NCBI RefSeq assembly: GCF_015221995.1
Contig: NZ_JADFFM010000001.1
Coordinates: 186,001 to 250,000 of the forward strand
Direction of reading: 5' to 3'
Source of the DNA: Mucilaginibacter boryungensis
GTDB lineage: Bacteria; Bacteroidota; Bacteroidia; Sphingobacteriales; Sphingobacteriaceae
DNA: 64,000 nt
The notes under the pieces were generated by a model. The model was not told the DNA's origin, searched no databases, and saw nothing but the letters and a program-made list of their open reading frames with translations. How positions within the stretch are numbered: position 1 is the stretch's first letter; every line of letters starts with the position of its first letter. Made by a program: the position numbers and the translations under genes. Shown here piece after piece: positions 1 to 10,272 of the stretch.

Positions 1-171
1 TGCGACCGCGTAGCTTTTGTGGATGGCGGCCACATTATTGGTATTGATACGCCCGACCATTTTATAGATGAACTGATAGCGGGCGGCTTTAAACGTAGAA
101 AAGAAGTTAAAGAAGCTAATCTGGAAGATGTATTTATAGCCAAAACAGGTAAGGAATGGCGGGAAGGATAG
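1..171 (+). CDS. ABC transporter ATP-binding subunit, C-terminal fragment
   Basis: The gene enters from the left edge; only its last 56 codons are seen, reading in frame 1 to the TAG at 169-171. The visible part (CDRVAFVDGGHIIGIDTP, then a closing NLEDVFIAKTGKEWREG) matches the end of drug/polysaccharide-type ABC ATPases, just past the H-loop, where a 'L-E-D-V-F' signature closes the domain. Walker A, signature and Walker B lie outside the window. It ends 86 bp before an ABC-2 permease on the same strand, so the two probably form one exporter. Substrate unknown. Confidence 0.8.
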   Translation, partial: CDRVAFVDGGHIIGIDTPDHFIDELIAGGFKRRKEVKEANLEDVFIAKTGKEWREG

Positions 172-173
172 GT

Positions 174-256
174 CGAAAGTTCTGAGTCTTAAGTTTTAAG
201 TACTCAGCAATGATAGATAATCCCAAAAATGACTTACGACTTTAAACTTACGACTT
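174..256. repeat. Word-type intergenic repeat (agtcttaag / cgactt words)
   Basis: The spacer between ATPase and permease is made of variants of a short word: left side GAGTCTTAAGTTTTAAGTA, right side GACTTACGACTTTAAACTT, the latter in the opposite sense. It runs right up to the ATG of the permease. The same words recur between the two tRNA-Leu genes near 37.8 kb. Pairing is imperfect here. Confidence 0.5.
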
Positions 257-1378
257 ATGACTAATAATAAAACATATAGCAACCTACGCGCCACGCTGGC
301 TATTGCCCGGGCAAGTTTACGTTCCATATTGCGCAGCCCATCGGCTGTGGTATTTACCTTAGCCTTCCCGCTGATATTTATTGTGGTGTTTGCCAACATT
401 GGCGGCAGTGGTGTAAGCGTTGATGTAGGCGTATCTAAAACCTGCGATACTACTAACGAGATCTACCAGGCGCTGAAAAAGAACCCGCTGATCAACCTTA
501 TCAAAACACAAACTGCCGATGAGATGAATAAAAACCTGGCAAAAGGCAGCCTTGACGCGGTGATAGATATTAAACCCCATGTGCAAATGACCCCGTTCAG
601 CATCGATGTGAAGTATAGCAAAGCATCGGGCAAGGGGCCAATTCTGCAATCGGCTTTAAACAATATTTTTTACAGGGTGCAGTCGGCAGTGTTGAGTAAA
701 ATCCAAAGTTATTCTAACGTTCAGTTACCTAAAATAGTGGATTTAAAAGAAACTACTGTAAGCGGGCGCGAGTATAAATACATCGATTTTATTTTGCCGG
801 GGCAATTAGGCTTCTCGCTGTTAAGCTCGGGGGTGTTTGGTACGGCTTTCGTGTTTCTTAGTTTGCGCCAAACGCTGGTAATTAAACGCTTTTTTGCTAC
901 CCCGGTTAAGCGCTACAGCATTGTATTGGGCGAAATGATAGCACGTATTGTATTTGCCCTGGCTGGCGCTTTAATTATTATTTTGATAGGGCATTCGCTG
1001 TTTGGCTTTACGCTGATACATGGGGTTGTAACCGTGCTTAATATGCTGTTATTATCGTTTATTGGCCTGATTATTTTTATGGGTTTTGGCTTCACTGTTT
1101 CAGGCATTGCTAAAAACGAAAGTACAGTACCGCCCTTATCAAATATTATTACGCTGCCGCAGTTCCTGTTATCAGGCACGTTTTTTAGCACCTCGGCTTT
1201 CCCAAAATGGCTGAGACCATTAAGCGAAGCATTACCGCTTACCCATCTTAACAACGCCATGCGTAAGGTGGCTTTTGAAGGCGCGGGACTTGGTGATGTT
1301 ACCCATCAATTACTAATATTGCTTATTTGGGGCATCGTGATATATGCAGTAGCGATTAAGACTTTTAAATGGGAGTAA
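257..1378 (+). CDS. ABC-2 type transporter permease
   Basis: 373-residue inner-membrane permease. A first membrane helix lies at about residues 30-47 (VFTLAFPLIFIVVFANIG), followed by a soluble extracytoplasmic region to about residue 175 and then five or six hydrophobic helices to the end, the layout of ABC-2/YhgE-type permeases. The conserved block FILPGQLGFSLLSSGVFG opens the second half. It follows the ATPase fragment at 1-171 and is its likely partner in export of an unknown substrate. The ATG lies directly behind a repeat and no Shine-Dalgarno site is seen, as is usual in Bacteroidota. Confidence 0.85.
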   Translation: MTNNKTYSNLRATLAIARASLRSILRSPSAVVFTLAFPLIFIVVFANIGGSGVSVDVGVSKTCDTTNEIYQALKKNPLINLIKTQTADEMNKNLAKGSLDAVIDIKPHVQMTPFSIDVKYSKASGKGPILQSALNNIFYRVQSAVLSKIQSYSNVQLPKIVDLKETTVSGREYKYIDFILPGQLGFSLLSSGVFGTAFVFLSLRQTLVIKRFFATPVKRYSIVLGEMIARIVFALAGALIIILIGHSLFGFTLIHGVVTVLNMLLLSFIGLIIFMGFGFTVSGIAKNESTVPPLSNIITLPQFLLSGTFFSTSAFPKWLRPLSEALPLTHLNNAMRKVAFEGAGLGDVTHQLLILLIWGIVIYAVAIKTFKWE

Positions 1379-1383
1379 TGTAA

Positions 1384-1428
1384 AGGTGCAGATGTGCAGA
1401 TGTGCGGATATGCAGATGTACAAATGAG
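1384..1428. repeat. Word-type intergenic repeat (gcagatgtgc words), one arm
   Basis: Behind the permease stop codon lie four variants of the word GCAGATGTGC in tandem. No matching inverted arm is close by. The same word builds the large palindrome at 31443-31600, about 30 kb away. Confidence 0.5.
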
Positions 1429-1467
1429 GAAATTAATGAATTATCAATTAAATTGGTGAAATCCTCG

Positions 1468-1499
1468 TTACCTCAATATTAAATAATATATTACTTTTG
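1468..1499 (+). promoter_or_regulatory. Putative Bacteroidota promoter of the DUF2490 gene
   Basis: TACTTTTG at 1492-1499 fits the Bacteroidota -7 consensus TAnnTTTG and lies 23 bp before the ATG at 1523. The -33 region is weak (TTA at 1468-1470), so only the -7 box carries this call. Confidence 0.4.
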
Positions 1500-1522
1500 G
1501 CGTTGTTAACAATAACTTAACA

Positions 1523-2242
1523 ATGCCAAAATCTTTTTACGTTTTTTTCATATTTCTCATTGCCGGCATTTCAGCATCGGCACAAAGCAAAGTTGGTACC
1601 TGGGGTATATTTACAGCAATAATGCCGGGCGATAGTGCACACCGCTGGGGTGGCTACAGCGAATTACAATTACGTGAGAACAGCACCTTTAACCAATTCA
1701 ATTATTACGAAATTAAAGCAGGAATTAGTTACGACCTGGATAAAGCATTTACCGCGTTAATAGGCGGGGGCCGGTATACTACCTACGATTACCAAAATCT
1801 TGGGGCTGGCCCTAATACTATTGAAGCCAGGTTTTGGGAACAAATGATTGTTAACCAATACCTGTACCGTATAAAATTAGAACACCGTTACCGGATTGAG
1901 CAGCGCTGGCTGAACGGTATTTATCGTAACCGCTTCCGTTACAGGTTGAATGTTTTTGTACCGCTTAACTCTACCAAAATTGAGGCTAAAACCTGGTTTG
2001 TATCGGTATTTGAGGAGATTTTTCTGAATAACAAGGAACCAAACTTCGAACGTAACCGTATATCGGCCGCATTGGGCTACCAGTTTGATAAGAAATGGAT
2101 TTTGCAGGCCGGCTGGATAAACCAGTATAACTATGTACCTAATCTTAGTAACGATAAAGACAATGTTTTGCTAATGCTGATGTACCGAATTAACAGAAAG
2201 AACAGCGCCAAACGCGAACATATGCCAAGTACGGGAGATTAA
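1523..2242 (+). CDS. DUF2490 family outer-membrane protein
   Basis: 239 residues with an N-terminal signal peptide (hydrophobic to ISASA, cleavage near residue 20). The rest alternates polar and aromatic residues in short strands (for example RYTTYDY, HRYRIEQRWL, RFRYRLNVF, WIQAGWINQYNY-like segments), typical of a small beta-barrel. Layout and the 'W-Y-S-E-L-Q-L-R' entry match the DUF2490 family of Bacteroidota. Molecular role unknown. Monocistronic by spacing: 144 bp behind the permease and 128 bp before eno. Confidence 0.75.
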   Translation: MPKSFYVFFIFLIAGISASAQSKVGTWGIFTAIMPGDSAHRWGGYSELQLRENSTFNQFNYYEIKAGISYDLDKAFTALIGGGRYTTYDYQNLGAGPNTIEARFWEQMIVNQYLYRIKLEHRYRIEQRWLNGIYRNRFRYRLNVFVPLNSTKIEAKTWFVSVFEEIFLNNKEPNFERNRISAALGYQFDKKWILQAGWINQYNYVPNLSNDKDNVLLMLMYRINRKNSAKREHMPSTGD

Positions 2243-2274
2243 TCTTCAATCGGTGTAATCAATTCATTATCTGT

Positions 2275-2301
2275 GAAATCGCAAAAAATGATTGCGATTT
2301 C
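2275..2301. terminator. Hairpin between DUF2490 gene and eno
   Basis: Perfect 9-bp stem GAAATCGCA (2275-2283) with TGCGATTTC (2293-2301) around a 9-nt loop. No clean T-run follows, so it may be a weak terminator or an mRNA 3' end element rather than a canonical intrinsic terminator. Confidence 0.4.
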
Positions 2302-2355
2302 CTGATTTTGGTGGTATATTAGCCGCGTTTCTTATTGTACTTTATACACTACTAA

Positions 2356-3669
<1,314 letters not shown>

Positions 3670-3698
3670 GCGGAAATTGCGAATTACATAAATTTTAG

Positions 3699-3728
3699 AA
3701 GCCCCTCAGTTATTGAGGGGCTTTTTTT
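3699..3728 (+). terminator. Intrinsic terminator of eno
   Basis: Stem GCCCCTCA / TGAGGGGC (3701-3708 with 3714-3721), loop GTTAT, followed directly by a run of seven T. An AA upstream extends the stem with the first Ts. Confidence 0.9.
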
Positions 3729-3834
3729 ATTCCCTCATTTACCAGTAACGAAATATTATCTCAGTTAATTAGCAAACGGTATCTTCAGATATATGATTTT
3801 TTGTAATTTCAAACATCAATAGTCGCAATATTAA

Positions 3835-4341
3835 ATGAAACGTTTTTTTATATTACTTATAGGCCTTGTTACAAGCACAGTAGCGTGGTCGCAAATCCTT
3901 AAAACTGAAACGGATGCAGCAACGGGAAAGGAAATCAGATCGGCAGTCACGTTATTGGGTAACGGCATGGGGCACGAGTTAAATTTTTTTTCGAAGGGAA
4001 ATGAAAGGCTTATTGAATTTGTAGAGGGAAGAGCATTAGAAAGCTGGCCGATGAAAATTTTAAAAACAATGTCCATCAACATTAAACTTAAAAACGACAG
4101 TGTGTATCATTTCCCTGTTGATACAACGAAGTATACCGCTATTGATAATCACGGAGCTATCCGCTCATCTATAGTCGCTGTGGTGAATGATGATCAACTA
4201 ACACCGTTGCTAAATAACCAGGTGAGGGCAATAAGCCTGGGCTTTGGGGATGGAAAAGATCTTAATATTCCCGCTATTTCAGATAATAATCGCAGAGAAA
4301 TAAAACGGGCTGTGGCTTACATATTGGGCAACAAAAGGTAA
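3835..4341 (+). CDS. Secreted hypothetical protein
   Basis: 168 residues with a clear signal peptide (KRFFILLIGLVTSTVAWSQ, cleavage after AWS). The mature part is small, mixed alpha/beta by composition, and contains no cysteine. It has no motif I recognise; a segment around SINIKLKNDSVYHFPVD looks like beta strands. Probably periplasmic or surface-exposed. It stands alone between the enolase terminator and the next gene, 34 bp upstream of the GT92-like gene, so the two could be co-transcribed. Confidence 0.6.
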   Translation: MKRFFILLIGLVTSTVAWSQILKTETDAATGKEIRSAVTLLGNGMGHELNFFSKGNERLIEFVEGRALESWPMKILKTMSINIKLKNDSVYHFPVDTTKYTAIDNHGAIRSSIVAVVNDDQLTPLLNNQVRAISLGFGDGKDLNIPAISDNNRREIKRAVAYILGNKR

Positions 4342-4375
4342 AGTTGTATAGCTATATTTGGCCTAAATTTTCGAA

Positions 4376-5209
4376 ATGAACCATCATGTTTCAAACCTGC
4401 TTACCCTTGCTATCAATTACTTTAAGCCTCTTTTCTTCAAAACAAGATATTATATATCCATATGCTGTATCGTAAAGGATGAGAATGAATATCTTAAAGA
4501 ATGGCTTTCTTATCATCTGAAAGTTGGGGTGCAGCATTTTTTTATTTATGACAATGGCAGTGTAATTCCAATTCAACTAACGATAGCGCAACTTGGATTA
4601 TCAGACCAGGTTACAGTAATAAGTTTCCCGGGCACATCTAAACAAGTTGAAGCTTACCGGCACTGTCTGCGCAATTTCGGCTCACTTTCGCAATGGATAG
4701 CGTTTATAGACGTTGATGAGTTTATCGTTCCAAAATCAAAACCAAATGATTTAGCCCAGTTCTTAAGGAAGTTTGAACCGTATGGGGGGCTGGGAATAAA
4801 TTGGCTGCTATTCGGATCGGGGGGGCACCAGGCAAAAAGTAAAGAGCCGCAATTGAAAAAGTTTACATTAAGGGCCAAAAATGATTTTAGTGTAAACCGG
4901 CATATTAAAAGCATTGTTCAGCCCAAATACGTGCGTATTGTCCGGGATCCGCATAGCTTCAAATACATAACAGGGAAATACTGTGTAAATGAAAAGTTCG
5001 TACGTATTGATGGCCCTTTTGCGGATGTCAGCGTGGAAGCGATCCAGATCAACCACTACTTTTGCCGGTCGTTAGAGGAGTATGTGGAAAAAATAAAACG
5101 GGGACGGGCCGATGATGCGAACATTCAAAGATCGTTAGAGCAATTCCATGGCTCCGATAAATATGCTAATGATATTGAGGATAAAACGATATTGGCTATA
5201 ATTGATTAA
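4376..5209 (+). CDS. Glycosyltransferase, GT92 / family 2-like (Glyco_tranf_2_4)
   Basis: 277 residues. The N-terminus carries CCIVKDENEYLKEWLSYH, the typical opening of GT92/DUF23-like transferases where a 'K-N-E/D-E' motif precedes a helix with 'E-W'. FIYDNGS and the metal-binding IAFIDVDEFIVP (DVDEF around residue 116) complete the nucleotide-sugar site. A long linker rich in basic residues follows, with HYFCRSLEEYVEKIKRG near the end. No signal peptide or membrane helix. Acceptor and donor sugar unknown; it is 3 kb from the exopolysaccharide locus but not part of that run. Confidence 0.75.
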   Translation: MNHHVSNLLTLAINYFKPLFFKTRYYISICCIVKDENEYLKEWLSYHLKVGVQHFFIYDNGSVIPIQLTIAQLGLSDQVTVISFPGTSKQVEAYRHCLRNFGSLSQWIAFIDVDEFIVPKSKPNDLAQFLRKFEPYGGLGINWLLFGSGGHQAKSKEPQLKKFTLRAKNDFSVNRHIKSIVQPKYVRIVRDPHSFKYITGKYCVNEKFVRIDGPFADVSVEAIQINHYFCRSLEEYVEKIKRGRADDANIQRSLEQFHGSDKYANDIEDKTILAIID

Positions 5210-5234
5210 CACTAAATTAAAAACCGTATCTTTG
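5202..5234 (+). promoter_or_regulatory. Promoter of the DEAD-box helicase gene
   Basis: TATCTTTG at 5227-5234 fits the -7 consensus TAnnTTTG, with a TTG at 5202-5204 as -33 element (22-bp spacer). The resulting leader is about 100 nt and contains a small CCGT/ACGG hairpin near 5250. Long leaders are common for cold-responsive helicases, but regulation is not shown here. Confidence 0.6.
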
Positions 5235-5339
5235 CACTAATAATACCCGTTAGCTTACGGTTTTGATCATTTCCGCAGACGAGAGACTCTTCAGACCCGC
5301 TTATGCAATCGCGTTAGCAATAATATTTAGAAACAATAC

Positions 5340-6623
5340 ATGTCATTTCAAGATTTAAATTTAATTGAGCCTATCCTCAAGGCCTTAAACACCGAGGGAT
5401 ATACTACCCCAACACCTATACAAGCTAAGTCGATTCCCATCATACTTAAAAAGCGCGACCTGTTAGGCTGCGCGCAAACAGGCACAGGTAAAACTGCCGC
5501 GTTCGCTATCCCAATTTTGCAGCTACTGTACCAGGATAAACAACAGCATAAGGAACAAAAAACCATTAAAACGCTGATACTTACCCCAACACGCGAGCTG
5601 GCCATCCAGATAGATGAAAGCTTTGCGGCTTACGGTAAACATTGCGGGTTAAAGCATATGGTCATCTTCGGCGGCGTATCGCAAAACCCGCAAACCGATG
5701 CATTAAAGCGCGGAATAGATATTTTGGTAGCAACCCCGGGACGTTTACTTGACCTGATGAACCAGGGCTTTATCCGCCTGGACCATCTGAAAATTTTGGT
5801 GCTGGATGAAGCCGACCGTATGCTGGATATGGGTTTTGTGCACGATGTAAAAAAGATTATTGCTAAAGTGCCTAAACAAAGGCAAACGCTGTTTTTCTCG
5901 GCCACCATGCCGTCAGAGATACAGCAACTGGCCGATACTATTTTATATAAACCTGAAAAGGTAGAGGTAGCCCCGGTGTCTTCTACTGCCGATACTATTC
6001 AGCAAACAGTATTTTTTGTTGGCAAGGAAGATAAAAGGGGATTACTGCACCATGTGCTGAAAGATAAAAACATTGCTACAGTGCTAGTTTTTACGCGTAC
6101 TAAACATGGCGCCGATAAAGTAGTAAAAGATTTAAGCCGAGCCGGCATTACGGCCGAGGCTATACATGGCAATAAATCGCAAAATGCCAGGCAGCGTGCT
6201 TTAACCAATTTTAAAAACCGTACTACCCGTGTTTTGGTAGCCACCGATATTGCCGCCCGCGGTATCGATATTGACGATTTAACCCACGTAATTAATTACG
6301 AGATACCCAACATCCCCGAAACTTATGTGCACCGTATAGGCCGTACTGGCAGGGCTGGGGCCAGCGGTATAGCATTCTCTTTTTGCGATGAGGAAGAAAA
6401 GGAATTTTTAAAGGATATTCATAAACTAATAGCTAAAACTATCCCTGTTGAAGAAGAGCATCCGTTCCCTATGAAACAATTGACAACACAGGAACGCATA
6501 GCCAAAGAGTTGAAAGGCAACCAGCATCTTAACAGCAGGCAGGGGCCGCGTAATCCATCAGCACAGCGCAACCCTAATGCTGCAAAGCCGGGCGGCAACC
6601 GCAACTGGCGCCGCAGCAGGTAG
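5340..6623 (+). CDS. DEAD-box ATP-dependent RNA helicase (RhlE-like)
   Basis: 427 residues with every superfamily-2 motif: Q-motif GYTTPTPIQ (20-28), Walker A AQTGTGKT (45-52), [17 protein letters not shown] (156-159), SAT (187-189), [24 protein letters not shown] and HRIGRTGR (331-338). After the helicase core at about residue 385 comes a basic low-complexity tail rich in N, R, P and Q ending NRNWRRSR, typical of RhlE-type proteins and used to hold RNA. It unwinds RNA duplexes, likely in ribosome assembly or mRNA decay. Transcribed alone: own promoter upstream and a 17-bp terminator behind it. Confidence 0.95.
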   Translation: MSFQDLNLIEPILKALNTEGYTTPTPIQAKSIPIILKKRDLLGCAQTGTGKTAAFAIPILQLLYQDKQQHKEQKTIKTLILTPTRELAIQIDESFAAYGKHCGLKHMVIFGGVSQNPQTDALKRGIDILVATPGRLLDLMNQGFIRLDHLKILVLDEADRMLDMGFVHDVKKIIAKVPKQRQTLFFSATMPSEIQQLADTILYKPEKVEVAPVSSTADTIQQTVFFVGKEDKRGLLHHVLKDKNIATVLVFTRTKHGADKVVKDLSRAGITAEAIHGNKSQNARQRALTNFKNRTTRVLVATDIAARGIDIDDLTHVINYEIPNIPETYVHRIGRTGRAGASGIAFSFCDEEEKEFLKDIHKLIAKTIPVEEEHPFPMKQLTTQERIAKELKGNQHLNSRQGPRNPSAQRNPNAAKPGGNRNWRRSR

Positions 6624-6646
6624 CGAAAGATAACACACATTGAACT

Positions 6647-6686
6647 AAACGCCAAAAGCCCCGAATTACCGGGGCTTTTGGCGTTT
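6647..6686. terminator. Strong bidirectional-type terminator after the helicase gene
   Basis: Perfect 17-bp stem AAACGCCAAAAGCCCCG (6647-6663) with its complement at 6670-6686 and a 6-nt loop AATTAC. The A-rich left and T-rich right arm give it an intrinsic-terminator shape. Confidence 0.85.
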
Positions 6687-6850
6687 AGGGTGTTTTATAG
6701 CTATGTTAAGTATTTATTATCAGTTTGTTAAGTGCCTTTACGCTATGTTTAAATTAGGGATATTTAAGGCAGATTAATTTATAGAAGTTAATTTGTTGAT
6801 AAATATCGGATACAAAAAACATAACCTGATCATTAATTTACTGAACAACT

Positions 6851-7843
6851 ATGAAAATTTTATACGCCATACAAGGGACCGGTAATGGTCATTTAAGCCG
6901 CTCGATGGACATAGTGCCTTTACTGAAAGAATACGGCGATGTTGATGTATTGGTTAGCGGTATGCAGGGCGACCTTTCTGTGCCTTTCCCGGTTAAATAT
7001 AAATTAAATGGACTGGGGTTTATATTCGGTAAAACAGGCGGGGTTGATCTATGGAAAAGTTTGTACAAGGCTAAACTGCGTTTATTTATTAAAGAGATAA
7101 ACAAGCTGCCGGTTGAAGATTATGATTTGGTAATTAATGATTTTGAACCGGTATCTGCCTGGGCCTGCCATCTTAAAAATAGGTTTTGTATCGGGTTAAG
7201 TCACCAGGCTGCAGTGATAGCAAAAAACGCCCCCAAACCACCGGATGTGGATTTAATGGGGAATTTTATTCTCAATCATTACGCCCCAACCAACGTACAA
7301 TACGGTTTTCACTTTGCCCAGTTTGATAAAAATATTTTTACACCGGTTATCCGCAAACAGGTGCGCGAGCAGGAAATAACCAATGCCGGCCACTATACAG
7401 TTTACCTGCCCGCTTATGATGATAAGCGGTTAGTGAAGCGTTTGTCGGAAATTAAACATGTTACCTGGGATGTGTTCTCTAAGCACAATAAAAAGGTTTC
7501 CAGGCATAAAAACGTGCATATACAACCCATTAATAACCAAAAATTTATTAAAAGTATGGCCAGTTCGGCTGGGGTATTATGCGGTGCGGGCTTTGAAACA
7601 CCTGCGGAGGCTTTGTTTATGGGGAAAAAATTAATAGTTATCCCTATGAAAAACCAGTACGAGCAACACCTGAATGCTGCTGCACTGAAAGTAATGGGGG
7701 TACCACAGATGAAGAGCCTGAAAGAAAAACATCACCACATATTAGTAAACTGGCTCGAAAATGGTAAGCCTGTTGATGTACATTATCCCGATAAAACAAA
7801 AGAGATCATTAAAATGGTCGTTGACAAACATGTTGATCAATAA
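6851..7843 (+). CDS. Glycosyltransferase family protein (Glyco_trans_1_3 type)
   Basis: 330 residues beginning MKILYAIQGTGNGHLSRS, the glycine-rich GHxxR opening of the MJ1255-like/UDP-glucuronosyltransferase-like (GT-B fold) family. The C-terminal half has the expected donor-binding loop CGAGFETPAEALFMGKKLIVIP, followed by NQYEQHLNA. No signal peptide or membrane helix. It stands alone, between a strong terminator and 250 bp of AT-rich DNA before the exopolysaccharide locus. Substrate unknown; glycolipid or surface sugar transfer is plausible by family. Confidence 0.75.
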   Translation: MKILYAIQGTGNGHLSRSMDIVPLLKEYGDVDVLVSGMQGDLSVPFPVKYKLNGLGFIFGKTGGVDLWKSLYKAKLRLFIKEINKLPVEDYDLVINDFEPVSAWACHLKNRFCIGLSHQAAVIAKNAPKPPDVDLMGNFILNHYAPTNVQYGFHFAQFDKNIFTPVIRKQVREQEITNAGHYTVYLPAYDDKRLVKRLSEIKHVTWDVFSKHNKKVSRHKNVHIQPINNQKFIKSMASSAGVLCGAGFETPAEALFMGKKLIVIPMKNQYEQHLNAAALKVMGVPQMKSLKEKHHHILVNWLENGKPVDVHYPDKTKEIIKMVVDKHVDQ

Positions 7844-8093
7844 ACGTGTTAAGCAATAACAACAAGGGTACTGTATTATTTAGGCTGTTAAATTTAGAAT
7901 TTATAAGCTTTGTTATATACTTTTACAGTAGTTGTAAGCATTAACAAGGTTAATCATCTTTTTAAGCCTGAATAAAAGTTTAATATTTTAAATTAATTAA
8001 AGCAGATAGAATAGTACATTTTTGCTATTTTAACATGCTTTAAATAAAATTTGAATAATTAAGGCACAACGGTTAATTGTTTATTAATTTCAG

Positions 8094-8480
8094 ATGAAAA
8101 AAGTTTTACTGATTGTTGATGATGACTTAAGTATACTAAAATTGCTTAATTTTATATTATCTAAGGATTACGACATTGTGGTGAAAACCAACGGTTTTGA
8201 TGCACTTGATTGGCTGGAACAGGGTAATATGCCCGAACTAATTATATCTGACCTGGCAATGCCTACTTTTGATGGGCAGGCTTTTGTTAAAAATGTTAAA
8301 ATAAGCGGTTTTTATAAGGATATCCCCGTTGTGCTGCTTTCGGCGGCGCACGATCTGGACGATCAGGTTACAACTATGCCATTTAAAGTTGACGCTTACC
8401 TGCATAAGCCATTTAATCCAACTATATTAAAATCCGAGATCAGTAAAATTCTGCAAGAGCATGACATACATAACAACTGA
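8094..8480 (+). CDS. CheY-like single-domain response regulator
   Basis: 128 residues, only a receiver domain. The acidic pocket D9-D10, phospho-acceptor D53 in LIISDLAMP, a Ser in VLLSA and the conserved Lys in HKPF are all present, so it should accept phosphate. It has no output domain. Its last 20 bp overlap the start of the sugar transferase at 8461, which itself carries a receiver-like domain, so the two are translated as a coupled pair. It heads the exopolysaccharide operon and likely acts by protein contact. No histidine kinase is nearby. The 250-bp spacer upstream (7844-8093) is AT-rich; I see no convincing promoter in it. Confidence 0.85.
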   Translation: MKKVLLIVDDDLSILKLLNFILSKDYDIVVKTNGFDALDWLEQGNMPELIISDLAMPTFDGQAFVKNVKISGFYKDIPVVLLSAAHDLDDQVTTMPFKVDAYLHKPFNPTILKSEISKILQEHDIHNN

Positions 8481-9552
8481 TTGGAACGAAAGTGCGGGGT
8501 TAAGGGTTAAACTGGCTTACGCCGGAACCGAACTTAGGGATTTGATATTTGCCGAATTGCCAGCACATTACCAGATATTTGCCAGTCCGGATATTCCCCA
8601 GTTAGATGAATACCTGGCAGAGCAATCTATTTTAAGCATGCCCGATATTATTGTGGCCGAGGTTGATGAAGCAGGCGAAACTTTGAAGTTTGTTGAAAGG
8701 ATAAAGAAAAACAACCTGTTTAAGCAAATGCTTATTGTGCTTGTTTCAAAAGAACAAAATTTAGAAGTGCGCCAGCAAGCTATAAAGCTTAAGGTAAACG
8801 ATTTGTATGCCATGCCTATTAACCTGGCACACCTGCGCGAACGCCTTAACTTCCTGGTGAACTTTAAGCTGATAAAGCCAACCTTATCCGAACTTTCCAA
8901 AAAAGTTGATACAACCTATACACTGCCACCTGGCAAGCGCTTTATGGACATCTTCTTTTCGGGAATGGCGCTATTGCTTTTATCGCCCATTTTTATTTTT
9001 GTAGCTATTGCTATTAAGCTAGGTTCAAAAGGGCCAATTATTTATAAAAGCAAGCGTGTAGGCACCGGCTATAAGGTATTCGATTTTTACAAGTTCCGGT
9101 CGATGCGCAGTGATGCCGACCAGTTGCTGGCCAAACTTTCGGTAGAGAATAACCAGTATGCTGCCGAAACAACCGAAGGCAAATCAGCCTCTTTTGTAAA
9201 GATCAAAAACGACCCGCGGATTACCCGGCTTGGTGCATTTTTACGTAGTACAAGTATTGACGAGCTGCCGCAATTTTTCAACATCCTGAAAGGGGATATG
9301 AGTATTGTAGGTAACAGGCCTTTACCTGTATATGAAGCCGAGATGCTAACATCAAACGAATGGGCCATGCGCTTTTTAGGCCCGGCTGGCTTAACCGGCC
9401 TATGGCAGGTAACTAAACGCGGCAAGGATGATATGAGCGAGCGCGAGCGTAAAAAATTGGATAATTTTTATGCGCAAAACTATTCTTTATTACTCGACCT
9501 TAAAATTATTTTAAGCACTATACCGGCATTGTTTCAAAAAGAAAAAGTATAA
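8461..9552 (+). CDS. Sugar-phosphate transferase with N-terminal degenerate receiver domain
   Basis: 363 residues. The C-terminal half (about 158-363) is a bacterial sugar transferase (WcaJ/PglC/PssY class) that loads the first sugar phosphate on undecaprenyl phosphate: [18 protein letters not shown] with a membrane hairpin, [10 protein letters not shown], the catalytic Asp-Glu pair in DELPQ (267-268), [14 protein letters not shown] and GLTGLWQV. The first 135 residues have the length and hydrophobic pattern of a receiver, but Glu67 stands where the phospho-Asp is expected (PDIIVAEVD), the acidic pocket reads AYAG and the switch Lys is Met118 (YAMPIN). It therefore looks like a pseudo-receiver. 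It overlaps the intact regulator upstream by 20 bp and is 3 bp from the next gene. Confidence 0.88.
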   Translation: MTYITTDWNESAGLRVKLAYAGTELRDLIFAELPAHYQIFASPDIPQLDEYLAEQSILSMPDIIVAEVDEAGETLKFVERIKKNNLFKQMLIVLVSKEQNLEVRQQAIKLKVNDLYAMPINLAHLRERLNFLVNFKLIKPTLSELSKKVDTTYTLPPGKRFMDIFFSGMALLLLSPIFIFVAIAIKLGSKGPIIYKSKRVGTGYKVFDFYKFRSMRSDADQLLAKLSVENNQYAAETTEGKSASFVKIKNDPRITRLGAFLRSTSIDELPQFFNILKGDMSIVGNRPLPVYEAEMLTSNEWAMRFLGPAGLTGLWQVTKRGKDDMSERERKKLDNFYAQNYSLLLDLKIILSTIPALFQKEKV

Positions 9553-9555
9553 CAA

Positions 9556-10272
9556 ATGCACAAAAAAATATTACTGATCATCACCTTTTTATCCGCTCTT
9601 TTTATATCAGGCAACCTGTATGCACAAACTGCGCCCCCGGCGGCCCCATATACAGCTACGCCGGACAGTTTTGTACCTGATATTTCTTATCCTTTTTTGC
9701 AAAAGTTAATAGACACCGCCAAAAAGTACTACCCAGAGGTGCGTTTAAGGCAAAAACAAGTAAACATTGCCAATACCAGTTATCACCAGGCACAGTTATC
9801 CTGGTTTGATATTATTACCCCTTCGTATCTGTACAACCCATCGCAATCAACCAATTTAATAACACCTATTGCTGCTAATAGCTATCAGTTAGCCGTTACA
9901 GTTAACTTAGGGTCGTTAATCTCCAAGCCTTTTATTATACATAATGCCAAACAAGCGGTAGATGTAGCGCTTTATCAGCAACAGGAATATATGTTGACTT
10001 TAGAGGCTACTGTTAAAAAACTTTACTTTACTTACCTTGGTTTACAGGCCGATTTACGTTTGCGATCTAAAGCAGAACAGGATGCCGGCGTAAATGTTAA
10101 CCTGATGAAGTATAAGTTTACAAAAGGAGAGGCCATACTGAAGGATTATAACGATGCGATGATGATTCAATACACACAAGTATCCTACCGGATACAAGGT
10201 GAACTGGCAGTTTTTAACGCCAAGGTAAACCTGGAGGAGATTGTGGGTAAAAAATTGGAAGATATTAAATAA
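9556..10272 (+). CDS. Short TolC-like outer-membrane protein
   Basis: 238 residues with a signal peptide (hydrophobic segment, then GNLYAQ). The mature part resembles one repeat of TolC/OEP proteins: helix with YPEVRLRQKQVNIA, a strand region SYQLAVTVNLGSLI, then helices with TVKKLYFTYLGLQADLRL and KGEAILKDYNDAMM. Normal TolC proteins are over 400 residues with two such repeats, so this is about half length. It is placed where a Wza-like exporter gene might be expected in a Wzx/Wzy locus. Its stop overlaps the next ATG by one base (TAATG). Confidence 0.7.
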   Translation: MHKKILLIITFLSALFISGNLYAQTAPPAAPYTATPDSFVPDISYPFLQKLIDTAKKYYPEVRLRQKQVNIANTSYHQAQLSWFDIITPSYLYNPSQSTNLITPIAANSYQLAVTVNLGSLISKPFIIHNAKQAVDVALYQQQEYMLTLEATVKKLYFTYLGLQADLRLRSKAEQDAGVNVNLMKYKFTKGEAILKDYNDAMMIQYTQVSYRIQGELAVFNAKVNLEEIVGKKLEDIK

